Below are positions 56,938 to 63,424 of a stretch of DNA of 63,424 nt, in pieces. Under the pieces are notes generated by a model. It did no database searches and was not told the DNA's origin. It saw nothing but the letters and a program-made list of their open reading frames with translations. The position numbers and the translations under genes were made by a program. Every line of letters starts with the position of its first letter. Position 1 is the stretch's first letter. Origin of the DNA: an uncultured Elusimicrobia bacterium (lineage in GTDB: Bacteria; Elusimicrobiota; Elusimicrobia; Elusimicrobiales; UBA9959); contig CAIPTO010000034.1 in assembly GCA_903867985.1 (NCBI GenBank), forward strand, positions 1-63,424, given 5' to 3'.

Positions 56938-58314
56938 ATGGCTGACGAACAAAAAATCGACCTGCTGCTGATAGACGATGAGGACGACCCTTTCCGCGGG
57001 AAAGGCCCCCCTGGAACAGGCTCGCCCGAAGAGGCAGGCCGCGTTATCAATATGGGGTTCCGCGCCGCGCGCTGGGCTTTTGAGCCGCCGAAGCTGGCCG
57101 TACCGCTGCTTTCCGCCCAGGCTAAGGCCGCAGGGCACAGGGTAGCTCCCATATACCGGCCCCTTCTTCCGTGGAAAAGAAAAGCATTCCGCCGGCTGCT
57201 GGAGCGCCACCCGCTCGCTGCCGGCATCACCACCGTGGCCATGTTTGAAACCGGCCTTATCTCGCGCATTATCGCTGAAATACGCGGAATCAGCCCCCAA
57301 ACCGTTATAATACTTGGCGGACACGGCGCGGAAAATTCACGGGAGATACGCGCGCTGGGGGACCTCAGCATAACCCGGCACGGCGAAGGCGTTCTGGCAG
57401 AAGTTATCACGGCGCTTAAAAGCGGAACCCCGCCGGACCGGATGCCGGGTGTGGCCGCCGACGCGGACGGCTCGCTTTCCATACAGGGCAGCCTGCGCTA
57501 CGAAGGCATTCAGCGTGTATTGCGCCCGGACTGGAGAGCCACCAGCTCCGCCTGCCGGCGTTACCCGATAGAGGCCTCACGGGGCTGCACATTCAACTGC
57601 TCTTACTGCGGCTTTCCGGGCAAGGCGGAACAAGTCTTCCGGCCGGCAGCCGAAGTTGTCGGGGAGATGCTTTACACTCGCGAGATGCGCGGCATAAGGC
57701 ATTTTGATTTCGTTGATTCCTCCCTGACCTCAGATCCGGAATTCATGTTTGAATTCTGTTCTTCCCTGCGCAAGTCCGGTCTGCGGGCGGACTGGAGATG
57801 CTTTGCCAGACCCGACGCTTTTGACCGCACCCCGGAACTGGCGGCGGAGATGGCCGCGGCCGGCTGCAGCAGGATTTTCATGGGAATTGAATCGATACAC
57901 GATCACATACTTTCCGGGATGCGGCGCGGCATGAATCGCCAGACGGTGGAGCACGGCCTCGAAAAGGTTTTTAAGTCAGGGATAAAAATACACGGAAACT
58001 TTATAATCGGCTTCCCGGGCGAGACGGAAGCGACAGTAAAAGAAACAGCGGAATTCATAAGCCGAAGACCTTTTTCCACTGTATATCTCTGCACCTTCGG
58101 CATGACCCCGGAAATGCTGGAACTTGCTACTAAGGAACCGGTACGTTACGCTCACCTTTCGGGCAAGCCGGCAAAGGGCTGGCGTCACGACGGCATGGAC
58201 TACCTCGCCGCCTATAATCTGACTCTCCGGGCCGCGCGAAAAATAAATCTTTCGAAGCTATGGCCGACAGCCTTTTCCCCCGGCAGCAATAATCCGGACC
58301 ATCCGCCTTACTGA
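56938..58314 (+). CDS. B12-binding-type radical SAM protein
   Basis: A 458-residue protein of the BchE/B12-binding radical SAM type. An N-terminal cobalamin-binding-like Rossmann domain (about 5-150, with KIDLLLIDDEDD and TVIILGGHGAENSREI as landmarks TVIILGGHGAEN) is followed by the radical SAM domain with the cluster motif CTFNCSYC near residues 217-224 and later LRADWRCFARPDAF and FMGIESIHD. The cobalamin His motif DxHxxG is not obvious (GGHGAE only), so B12 binding is uncertain. Start set at the ATG 56938 because the promoter -10 box ends at 56915; a TTG at 56866 would lie upstream of it. Members methylate or rearrange diverse molecules; substrate unknown. It is divergent from the envelope cluster. 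Confidence 0.9.
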   Translation: MADEQKIDLLLIDDEDDPFRGKGPPGTGSPEEAGRVINMGFRAARWAFEPPKLAVPLLSAQAKAAGHRVAPIYRPLLPWKRKAFRRLLERHPLAAGITTVAMFETGLISRIIAEIRGISPQTVIILGGHGAENSREIRALGDLSITRHGEGVLAEVITALKSGTPPDRMPGVAADADGSLSIQGSLRYEGIQRVLRPDWRATSSACRRYPIEASRGCTFNCSYCGFPGKAEQVFRPAAEVVGEMLYTREMRGIRHFDFVDSSLTSDPEFMFEFCSSLRKSGLRADWRCFARPDAFDRTPELAAEMAAAGCSRIFMGIESIHDHILSGMRRGMNRQTVEHGLEKVFKSGIKIHGNFIIGFPGETEATVKETAEFISRRPFSTVYLCTFGMTPEMLELATKEPVRYAHLSGKPAKGWRHDGMDYLAAYNLTLRAARKINLSKLWPTAFSPGSNNPDHPPY

Positions 58315-58368
58315 CCTGAATTGCAAGTGCAACTTTCCGCCCGCATTGCTGCAGTGAAAACTACACCC

Positions 58369-59328
58369 TCAGCGCCAGCTTATAGGGGTTTTCACGCATA
58401 TATCGCATATGGAGGAATTTATGCCGGGTATTTCCCTTATCGCATGATCAAAGAATGAGCCCATAAGATTTTTCTCTTCATACACGCCGCAGCACCTGTA
58501 CAAACGCCCGTCAAAATCTATAGTCACCATGTAGCACTTGATCATACAATCCGCCGGCGTTTTAAGCGTACGCGCGATTTTCTCCTCCTTTTTCAGGTCT
58601 ATGAACCGGCTGTAAAATCCGGAGAAGCGTTCTTTTTCCTTCTGAAAAGCGGCGTTCCCCTCTACGCAGGAGACTGAGCAGCGGGCAAGCTTGAACTCAA
58701 TGCCGCTCCTCCGGCAGAAATCTTTAGCAAGGACGGCTTCCGCCTTGTTGTACACATAATCATGAAATTTGACGGCTATCGCCATCGCGCCGCGCAAACG
58801 TTTTTTGGCAGAAACAAGCCCGGCAATGTTTCTCAATACCGTCTTTATGTCGCCTCCGACATGGTTCTTTGAGTATACTTCCTGCGACATGCCGGACATG
58901 GAGACCTCCAGCCTGTCCAAGCCGGAACTCATGACCGCGGAAGGGTCCATCAAACAGTTCAAATTACTGAAGGCGATGATCTTTGCGCCGGTAAGCCGGG
59001 ATTTGGCGTATCTCGCCATTTCAGGGAACAAGGGGTTAAGAAAAGGTTCACCCCAGTTAGCGAGCCACAACTCGCGCACCCTTACATTTTCGTCCCTGAA
59101 CTTGTCGATTATTTTTTTAAAAATTTCAATATCCATCATGCCCCGTCTTTTATTAACGAGGCCGTGGACGCCGCCTCTCGGGCACATTACGCATTTAAGG
59201 TTGCAGTCCGCGGATATTTCCACGCAAACGGTGGCGCCTGCCGGAAAAAAACAGTCAAAATAATAGTTCATCGCCCGGGTGAACCAGCCCTTGTCTGACA
59301 AGTGCGGGCGGAATTTTAGAATGTTCAT
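58369..59328 (-). CDS. Radical SAM protein with SPASM-like C-terminus
   Basis: A 319-residue radical SAM enzyme. The [4Fe-4S]-AdoMet motif is CNLKCVMC, about 42-49 residues after the chosen ATG at 59328; the C-terminal RLYRCCGVYEEKN and SSICDICVKTP give a short SPASM-like Cys set for an auxiliary cluster. The region GGVHGLVNKRRGMMD after the motif resembles MoaA/NirJ-type small-molecule or peptide-modifying enzymes. An upstream frame to 59403 begins with TTG inside the methyltransferase gene and is not supported. It is the last gene of a minus-strand group with a TylF-type methyltransferase, a GT2 glycosyltransferase and another methyltransferase, which suggests modification of a surface glycan or peptide. 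Confidence 0.9.
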   Translation of the reverse strand: MNILKFRPHLSDKGWFTRAMNYYFDCFFPAGATVCVEISADCNLKCVMCPRGGVHGLVNKRRGMMDIEIFKKIIDKFRDENVRVRELWLANWGEPFLNPLFPEMARYAKSRLTGAKIIAFSNLNCLMDPSAVMSSGLDRLEVSMSGMSQEVYSKNHVGGDIKTVLRNIAGLVSAKKRLRGAMAIAVKFHDYVYNKAEAVLAKDFCRRSGIEFKLARCSVSCVEGNAAFQKEKERFSGFYSRFIDLKKEEKIARTLKTPADCMIKCYMVTIDFDGRLYRCCGVYEEKNLMGSFFDHAIREIPGINSSICDICVKTPISWR

Positions 59329-59365
59329 ATTGGTATGACTTATTAAAAGCAGCTCAAGGTCAGCA

Positions 59366-60208
59366 TTACCGAGCCTTCTGCCAATAAACACCCACCCAGT
59401 CAATCGGAATTATTTCCTCCCGGATCGAGCGCTCTTTTCTGAAATCATTAACAGCCGCTTTGCAGGATTCAACAGCTCCATAGTCATCAACGATCAAAAA
59501 ACCTCCTGTCGAAAGCTTGTGATATAAACTTTTTAGGGCGTCCATAGTAGATTCGTATAAATCGCCGTCGAGACGCAGCACGGCAAGTTTTTCTATCGGG
59601 GCGTTCGGCAAGGTCTCTTTAAACCAACCTTTTAAAAAACAAACCTGTTCGTCTAAAAGCCCGTATTTTTCAAAGTTTTGCTTCACCAGCTCCAGAGAAA
59701 CCGCCAGATTTTTATACTTATAGAGGTCAACTCCTTTATCCTGCGGATATCTGACTTCATCCGGCCTGGGCAAACCCGCGAACGAGTCAGCGACAAAAAC
59801 TTTCCTGTCACTGACGGCATAAGCTTTTAAAACAGCGCGCATAAAGATCGTCGCCCCGCCGCGCCAGACCCCGGTTTCTATCAGATCACCCGGCACATTG
59901 TTTTTAATGATCTGCTCAACGCAATATTGAATATTATCCAGCCGCTTAAGCCCTATCATAGTATGCGCTACCGGCGGCCAATCTTTTCCAGACACCCTCC
60001 TGTCCTCATCTTGATGGCGGCGATTCATGATCTCAGGGTTATTTTCCCGAAGCAGCGGCGCAAGCAGCCGCTGAAAAAAGAATCGCTTTACTTTTATGTT
60101 CCAGGGCGCAGAACTTACGCATTCATGCTCGTAATAAATCGTATTGGTGAGGCAGCGCTTCATCAGATCCAGGTACAACCCGCTGCAATTTTCATTATTT
60201 ACCGGCAT
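59366..60208 (-). CDS. TylF/MycF-family O-methyltransferase
   Basis: A 280-residue member of the macrocin O-methyltransferase (TylF) family, usually found in sugar or macrolide methylation and in surface-polysaccharide clusters. Family landmarks: HTMIGLKRLDNIQYCV near 81-96, GDLIETGVWRGGATIFM (AdoMet-binding GVWRGG), VFVADSFAGLP, the metal-binding RLDGDLYESTMD near 214-225 and IVDDYGAVESCK near 238-249. ATG start with GGAGG six bases upstream. A Mg-dependent sugar O-methyltransferase is most likely. It lies 21 bp after the glycosyltransferase gene. Confidence 0.93.
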   Translation of the reverse strand: MPVNNENCSGLYLDLMKRCLTNTIYYEHECVSSAPWNIKVKRFFFQRLLAPLLRENNPEIMNRRHQDEDRRVSGKDWPPVAHTMIGLKRLDNIQYCVEQIIKNNVPGDLIETGVWRGGATIFMRAVLKAYAVSDRKVFVADSFAGLPRPDEVRYPQDKGVDLYKYKNLAVSLELVKQNFEKYGLLDEQVCFLKGWFKETLPNAPIEKLAVLRLDGDLYESTMDALKSLYHKLSTGGFLIVDDYGAVESCKAAVNDFRKERSIREEIIPIDWVGVYWQKAR

Positions 60209-60229
60209 CTGAATCCTCCAGCAATTTTA

Positions 60230-61141
60230 TTAAAATCCGCGCGCGGCGGCGCCGGCGGCGTCCTGCGGTATGCCAACGGCGTTCCAGCCGTATTTCCGCA
60301 CCAGGCGCCACAATCCCCTGATTATGCGAAAAAAAGTGCGAACCGGCATCGCGCGCCCGGTCTGGGAGCCGGAGTTGGGCCCCGCCGGCTGCATACTTTT
60401 ACTCAGCCCGCCGTGGAAAACAAAAGCGTCGGGCGCGACCGCAAGTTTCCACCCGGCTTTTCTCGCTCTTATAGCGTAATCCACTTCTTCCATATAGCCG
60501 AAGCCGAACCCCTCGTCAAGCGGGCCCAGCTCCTCATAAACTTCGCGCTTAAGCAATATGCAGAAACCCAAAAGCCAGCCTGCCGCAGCAGCAGGGTTTC
60601 TTCGCCCGGACAGGGCCAGACCGAAAGCGTCAAAACGGCGCAGCTCCGCGTCGTCAAAAGATTCAAGCGGAGGAGGCAGCCCGGCAGCCTGTTGCAGCGC
60701 GGCATTGAATCCCCCGTTGCTCACCGGGCCGGCCAGGCCCAGCCTGGGGTCGGAGTCCAGCGCGGCCTCAAGTCTGGCCAGAGCTCCGGGCGTCAGCCTG
60801 GTGTCGCTGTTACACAGCAGCAGACGGGAGCCGGTTGCCAGCGAAAGTCCTTTATTAGCCGAGCGCAGATAACCGAGATTTTTTATATTCCGGTGATAAA
60901 GAACGTCGGCCCAGCGCCCGGCTTCTCCGGCGGAAGCGGCCGTCTCTTCTCCCAGCGGTGAAGCGTCGTCAACGATCACCAGCTCCACCCTGCGCCCGGC
61001 GTTCAGCCGCAGGCCCGAAAGGAAAAGCCGGTCCAGCATTTCAGCAAGGTAGCGGCTCCGGCTGTAGACCGGAACTATCACACTTAGCGTGCCCCGGTCG
61101 CGCCCATGATCTAAACCAGTTTTACGATTCATAAAAATCAT
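60230..61141 (-). CDS. GT2-family glycosyltransferase
   Basis: A 303-residue GT-A fold glycosyltransferase of family 2. It has the N-terminal LSVIVPVYSRSRYLAEML near residues 19-36 (landmark SVIVPVYSRS), ELVIVDDASPLGEE with the first Asp pair near 53-66, the metal-binding LLLCNSDTRL near 111-120, and the acceptor-side GFGFGYMEEVDYAIRARKAGW (landmark YMEEVDYAIRA) near 204-216 with the catalytic ED/xE acid region. C-terminus has a short hydrophobic/Arg tail with FRIIRGLWRLVRKYG. It may be a rhamnosyl- or similar transferase for a surface glycan. Start may be at the ATG 61141 or one nine bases later. Confidence 0.93.
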   Translation of the reverse strand: MIFMNRKTGLDHGRDRGTLSVIVPVYSRSRYLAEMLDRLFLSGLRLNAGRRVELVIVDDASPLGEETAASAGEAGRWADVLYHRNIKNLGYLRSANKGLSLATGSRLLLCNSDTRLTPGALARLEAALDSDPRLGLAGPVSNGGFNAALQQAAGLPPPLESFDDAELRRFDAFGLALSGRRNPAAAAGWLLGFCILLKREVYEELGPLDEGFGFGYMEEVDYAIRARKAGWKLAVAPDAFVFHGGLSKSMQPAGPNSGSQTGRAMPVRTFFRIIRGLWRLVRKYGWNAVGIPQDAAGAAARGF

Positions 61142-61172
61142 CAGAGCCTGCGCCTATCAAGAGGCCCTAGGA

Positions 61173-61982
61173 TCATACGGGCAGGCGCAGGACGCCGATG
61201 CCGTAGCTCACCTGCGATGGGTCCTCTATATATTCCGTCCTTACACCGGGAAGCGCGGTCTCCCTCCAGAAACGGCTCACCGCCACGCCGAACTCCTCCA
61301 GACCTGGTTGTATGTCGTGAAAGGCTATAACCCCTCCGGGTTTTACAAAACGGGAATATACTTCAAAATCGGATTTCACCCCGGCCAGAGTGTGGTCGCC
61401 GTCTATAAAAAGCAGATCAAGCTTACGCCCGCCCAAAGCTTTTTCAAATAACGCCGCGCAGAAGGGAGATTTTGAATCTCCGTCAATAAGCCGCAGGTCC
61501 TGCCCCGGGCCCGCCATGGCCTTGAGCAGAGGCAGTCGCCAGGATCCTTTGTTTATAAACGGCAAAGGTCCGCTGTGTATCGCTCCCGGAAGATCAAGGC
61601 TTATTACAAGGGCGTCCCGGGCCGCGGCGCGGCATAGCAGCATCAGCGCCCCCCCTTTTGCGCGCCCTATTTCCGCCACGACTGAAGGCGGGGCGGGGAA
61701 GGTTTCCCTCAAAAAAGAAATTATCTCCGCCCTACGCTGCAGCATCCCCGTAAAAAATGAACCTGAGCCAAGGATAAAATCGGCGGCCTCCTCCAAGCCT
61801 GAGCAGGAGAGTTCTCGCAGCCTGAAAAGGCAATAGAAATATTTGGCAGGGGGCATGAGCATCAGCGGGATTATGGCCGCGAGGCGCAGCAAACCGGGCG
61901 CGAGCGCCGCCGTCAGCGCGGCGCAGCCAAGCAGCAGAAACCGGAAAACCAGAAAAAGAAAGGAGAATTTAAAAGGCTTCAT
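61173..61982 (-). CDS. Class I SAM-dependent methyltransferase (Methyltransf_24 type) with N-terminal membrane segments
   Basis: A 269-residue protein. Residues about 1-50 form two hydrophobic segments (FKFSFLFLVFRFLLLGCAALTA in part; LLRLAAIIPLMLM), probably membrane-anchoring. The catalytic part has the AdoMet motif VAEIGRAKGGALMLL near 100-114, LVISLDLPGA near 124-133, the metal/acid LLFIDGDHTLAGVKSDF near 194-210 (landmark IDGDHTLAGV) and GGVIAFHDIQPG near 220-231. This is the cephalosporin-hydroxylase / class I methyltransferase-24 group seen in glycan and natural-product loci. It is first of a four-gene minus-strand group. Confidence 0.88.
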   Translation of the reverse strand: MKPFKFSFLFLVFRFLLLGCAALTAALAPGLLRLAAIIPLMLMPPAKYFYCLFRLRELSCSGLEEAADFILGSGSFFTGMLQRRAEIISFLRETFPAPPSVVAEIGRAKGGALMLLCRAAARDALVISLDLPGAIHSGPLPFINKGSWRLPLLKAMAGPGQDLRLIDGDSKSPFCAALFEKALGGRKLDLLFIDGDHTLAGVKSDFEVYSRFVKPGGVIAFHDIQPGLEEFGVAVSRFWRETALPGVRTEYIEDPSQVSYGIGVLRLPV

Positions 61983-62064
61983 CGTTCATCGCGCAGGATA
62001 ATAACAACGCGGATTATCAGACCCTTCAATTTTTAGGACGGCCTTTTCCGCGCTCCGGCCCCTG

Positions 62065-63243
62065 TTACTTCAGGCCGAGCAGGACCTTATGCTTCTCCGC
62101 TATCAGCGCGGCCAGTTCGTCTATCTGCGCCAAGTCAGCCGCGGTGGGCAGTCCTTTAACCATGACCGGCTTCAAAACTTCCGCCTTCAGGTTGGGGATC
62201 ATAGCGGCAATAGTTTCCAGCGCCTTGCCGCCCCAGCCGAAAGAACCGATAACCGACACATACTTTGCTTTGGGCTTCAGCAGATTGGCAAGATACGCCC
62301 CGTAAACAGCTTTAGGGTGCGGCCCCATGAGAACTGTCGGAGTGCCGATAACGATGGTGGTCGCGTCCACCATAGCCATAGCCACGCGCCCCTCGTCTAT
62401 TTGCTCCAAATTAAGCTTTTCCACGGCGATACCGAATTCCTGCAGACGGCTGACCAGCCGGTTGACCAGAACAAAAGTGCTGCCGTGCATGGAGACGTAT
62501 GCCACCAGAACATTGTTTTCGGTCGGCCCGCCCGCCCAATTCTGATATAGATTTTTCACAAAATCCACGTTCTTGTGCACGGGTCCGTGGCTGGGGGCGA
62601 TCATGGCAAGATCCAGGCCTTTGATCTTTTCAAGGTTGCCGAGGATGCTGGCCCTGAACGGCATCATGATCTCCGCGTAATAGCGCTTCATCGGATCGTG
62701 CACGATATTTTCTTCGGAGAAAACCGCGCCTGAGGCAAGGTGGGAACCAAAAAAATCGCAGGAAAAAAGGATCCTGTCCTCTTTAAGCCAGGTGACCATG
62801 GTTTCGGGCCAGTGCACCCACGGCGTGTAAATAAACTGCAGGGTCTTGCCGCCCAGGTCCAGCGTACCCCCGTCCTTAACCTCGATAAACTTTTCAGCCG
62901 GGATATGCAGGTGACTCATCAGAAATTCTTTACATTTGGGGTTGGTCACGACTTTGGCCATGGGATACTTTTCCAGGACAAACGGGATGGAACCGGAATG
63001 GTCCTGTTCGGCATGGTTGGCTACCAGATAGTCCAGCGTTGCGACATCCTTCAGGAAATCGAACAGCACCTCGCGCTTTTCCGGGTCCACGGAATCAATA
63101 AGGGCCGTTTTGGCGGCGCCTTTTACCAGATAGGAATTATAGCTCGTTCCCTCGGGAAGAGGTATGAGGGAGTCGAACAGCCTTCTGTTAAAATGATTTA
63201 TCTGCAGGAAAAACACATTGTCTGAAAGTTTTACCGGTTTCAT
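62065..63243 (-). CDS. Flavodiiron protein (FprA-type A flavoprotein)
   Basis: A 392-residue cytoplasmic oxygen or NO reductase of anaerobes. N-terminal metallo-beta-lactamase-like domain with the diiron ligands in NHAEQDHSG (H77, E79, D81, H82), H144 (WVHWPET), D163 (SCDFFGS) and H near 225 (PSHGPVHK), all present. The C-terminal flavodoxin domain has AYVSMHGSTFVLV (FMN phosphate loop) near 247-259, GTPTVLMGPHPK and GSFGWGGKA. No rubredoxin domain is fused. It suggests a micro-aerotolerant anaerobe. ATG start with GGAG seven bases upstream; the upstream gap holds a repeat element and a possible IS end. Confidence 0.96.
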   Translation of the reverse strand: MKPVKLSDNVFFLQINHFNRRLFDSLIPLPEGTSYNSYLVKGAAKTALIDSVDPEKREVLFDFLKDVATLDYLVANHAEQDHSGSIPFVLEKYPMAKVVTNPKCKEFLMSHLHIPAEKFIEVKDGGTLDLGGKTLQFIYTPWVHWPETMVTWLKEDRILFSCDFFGSHLASGAVFSEENIVHDPMKRYYAEIMMPFRASILGNLEKIKGLDLAMIAPSHGPVHKNVDFVKNLYQNWAGGPTENNVLVAYVSMHGSTFVLVNRLVSRLQEFGIAVEKLNLEQIDEGRVAMAMVDATTIVIGTPTVLMGPHPKAVYGAYLANLLKPKAKYVSVIGSFGWGGKALETIAAMIPNLKAEVLKPVMVKGLPTAADLAQIDELAALIAEKHKVLLGLK

Positions 63244-63262
63244 TGATATCTCCTTAATATTT

Positions 63263-63330
63263 TAGAGGACTGGAGGATTAGAGGATTAGCTGTTTTAAGG
63301 AATTGCTACATAATTGCCAGTCTTCCTGGA
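63263..63330. repeat. Octad-repeat element, AGGAYTRG words
   Basis: AGGACTGG-AGGATTAG-AGGATTAG at 8-base period, then GCTGTTTTAAGGAATTGC, and a short opposite arm GCCAGTCTTCCTGG. Same words as the element at 46131-46219. It lies in the leader region of the flavodiiron gene. Confidence 0.7.
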
Positions 63331-63424
63331 GTGCGCCCCTAAAACTGAACAGATTTGAAGGCTAGATTAGGTATGGTTTTGACTGGTTTCCCAGAGTGCC
63401 GTGATATAATGAGAAATAAGAGAG
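63331..63424 (+). mobile_element. Possible left end of an IS3-type insertion sequence (cut by window edge)
   Basis: GTGCGCCCCTAAAACTGAAC at 63331-63350 resembles, from memory, the terminal repeats of IS3-family elements, which often contain CCCCTAAAAACTG. It is followed by a promoter-like TTGACT and extended -10 TGATATAAT (63402-63410) pointing right, as would drive a transposase. The body lies outside the window, so this is tentative. Confidence 0.35.
63379..63410 (+). promoter_or_regulatory. Promoter-like site reading out of the window
   Basis: TTGACT (63379-63384) and TATAAT (63405-63410) with TG one base before the -10 box. The spacer is 20 bases, too long for a standard promoter, so the extended -10 would have to carry it. 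Confidence 0.4.

Noticed and set aside
1-63424. tRNA or rRNA genes
   Set aside because: No T-loop GGTTCRA pattern with matching acceptor stem and no rRNA-like sequence was found in the gaps.

Overview
The window is a 63.4 kb piece of a bacterial chromosome with a Gram-negative envelope: it carries an LptE-like lipoprotein, a C-terminal-Phe outer-membrane barrel and type IV pilus motor genes. Genes are tightly packed, mostly on the minus strand, with moderately high GC. Gene content and style (a sugar-phosphate-type microcompartment, PilT/PilC with giant Ala/Gly/Ser-rich envelope proteins, short-repeat hairpins between genes) suggest Elusimicrobiota or a neighbouring lineage such as Omnitrophota. 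That placement is inference; no rRNA or tRNA gene was found to fix it.

Region 1 (2.1-11.6 kb, minus strand) is a complete bacterial microcompartment (BMC) operon. In transcription order it encodes: a PduS-like RnfC-type electron-transfer protein, a PduT-like BMC-T with Cys38 in the pore loop, TpiA, PduL, BMC-H, BMC-P, an acylating aldehyde dehydrogenase, a second BMC-T, an RpiB-like protein, two more BMC-P, deoxyribose-phosphate aldolase (DERA), a second BMC-H, and a small protein with an encapsulation-peptide-like helix. The expected chemistry is 2-deoxyribose-5-phosphate to acetaldehyde plus glyceraldehyde-3-phosphate, then acetaldehyde to acetyl-CoA to acetyl-phosphate, with triose-phosphate interconversion by TpiA and possible NADH/electron exchange through PduS/PduT. 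This matches the SPU (sugar-phosphate-utilising) BMC class. Odd points are a Cys-rich N-terminal extension on DERA and an RpiB-like enzyme whose usual catalytic Cys is Asp. An aminotransferase lies just upstream of the operon; an SDR and a GH84-like hydrolase lie downstream.

Region 2 (13-29.9 kb) is mixed housekeeping: an exported protein, YtxH, a sodium:solute symporter with a GH3 hexosaminidase, MazG, then ThyX / periplasmic adaptor / chlorite-dismutase-family protein in overlapping order, GlgC, YbeY, LeuS-LptE-HolA, S20, MurJ and a short UvrC. Region 3 (30-37 kb) holds a secreted HExxH protein, a GC-rich palindromic element, an alkyltransferase (MGMT), PilC, PilT and a GYF-domain membrane protein. 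Region 4 (37.5-48.2 kb) is GltX, RecN, NadK, ComEC, RecR, DnaX, an outer-membrane barrel and a deoxyhypusine-synthase-like protein.

Region 5 (48.3-56.9 kb) is the least explained: five consecutive genes for large single-anchor, low-complexity envelope proteins, driven by a near-consensus promoter and closed by a strong terminator. I recognise no family for them. Two are diverged tandem paralogues with C-terminal multi-pass membrane domains. I treat this as a candidate undescribed envelope or secretion system. Region 6 (56.9-63.2 kb) has two radical SAM proteins, a TylF-type methyltransferase, a GT2 glycosyltransferase, another methyltransferase and a flavodiiron protein; a possible IS3-type end lies at the right edge.

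Across the window about 14-16 intergenic gaps contain hairpins whose arms are degenerate tandem 7-mers (sometimes 8-mers), facing each other across a core that is often close to AAGGAGTTCCTT. Different gaps use different words (CGTAAAR, AGTGRNN, AGGGNNN/ACCCTGY, GCCATAN, AGGAYTRG) but the same architecture. Six lie inside the BMC operon, and many overlap stop codons.
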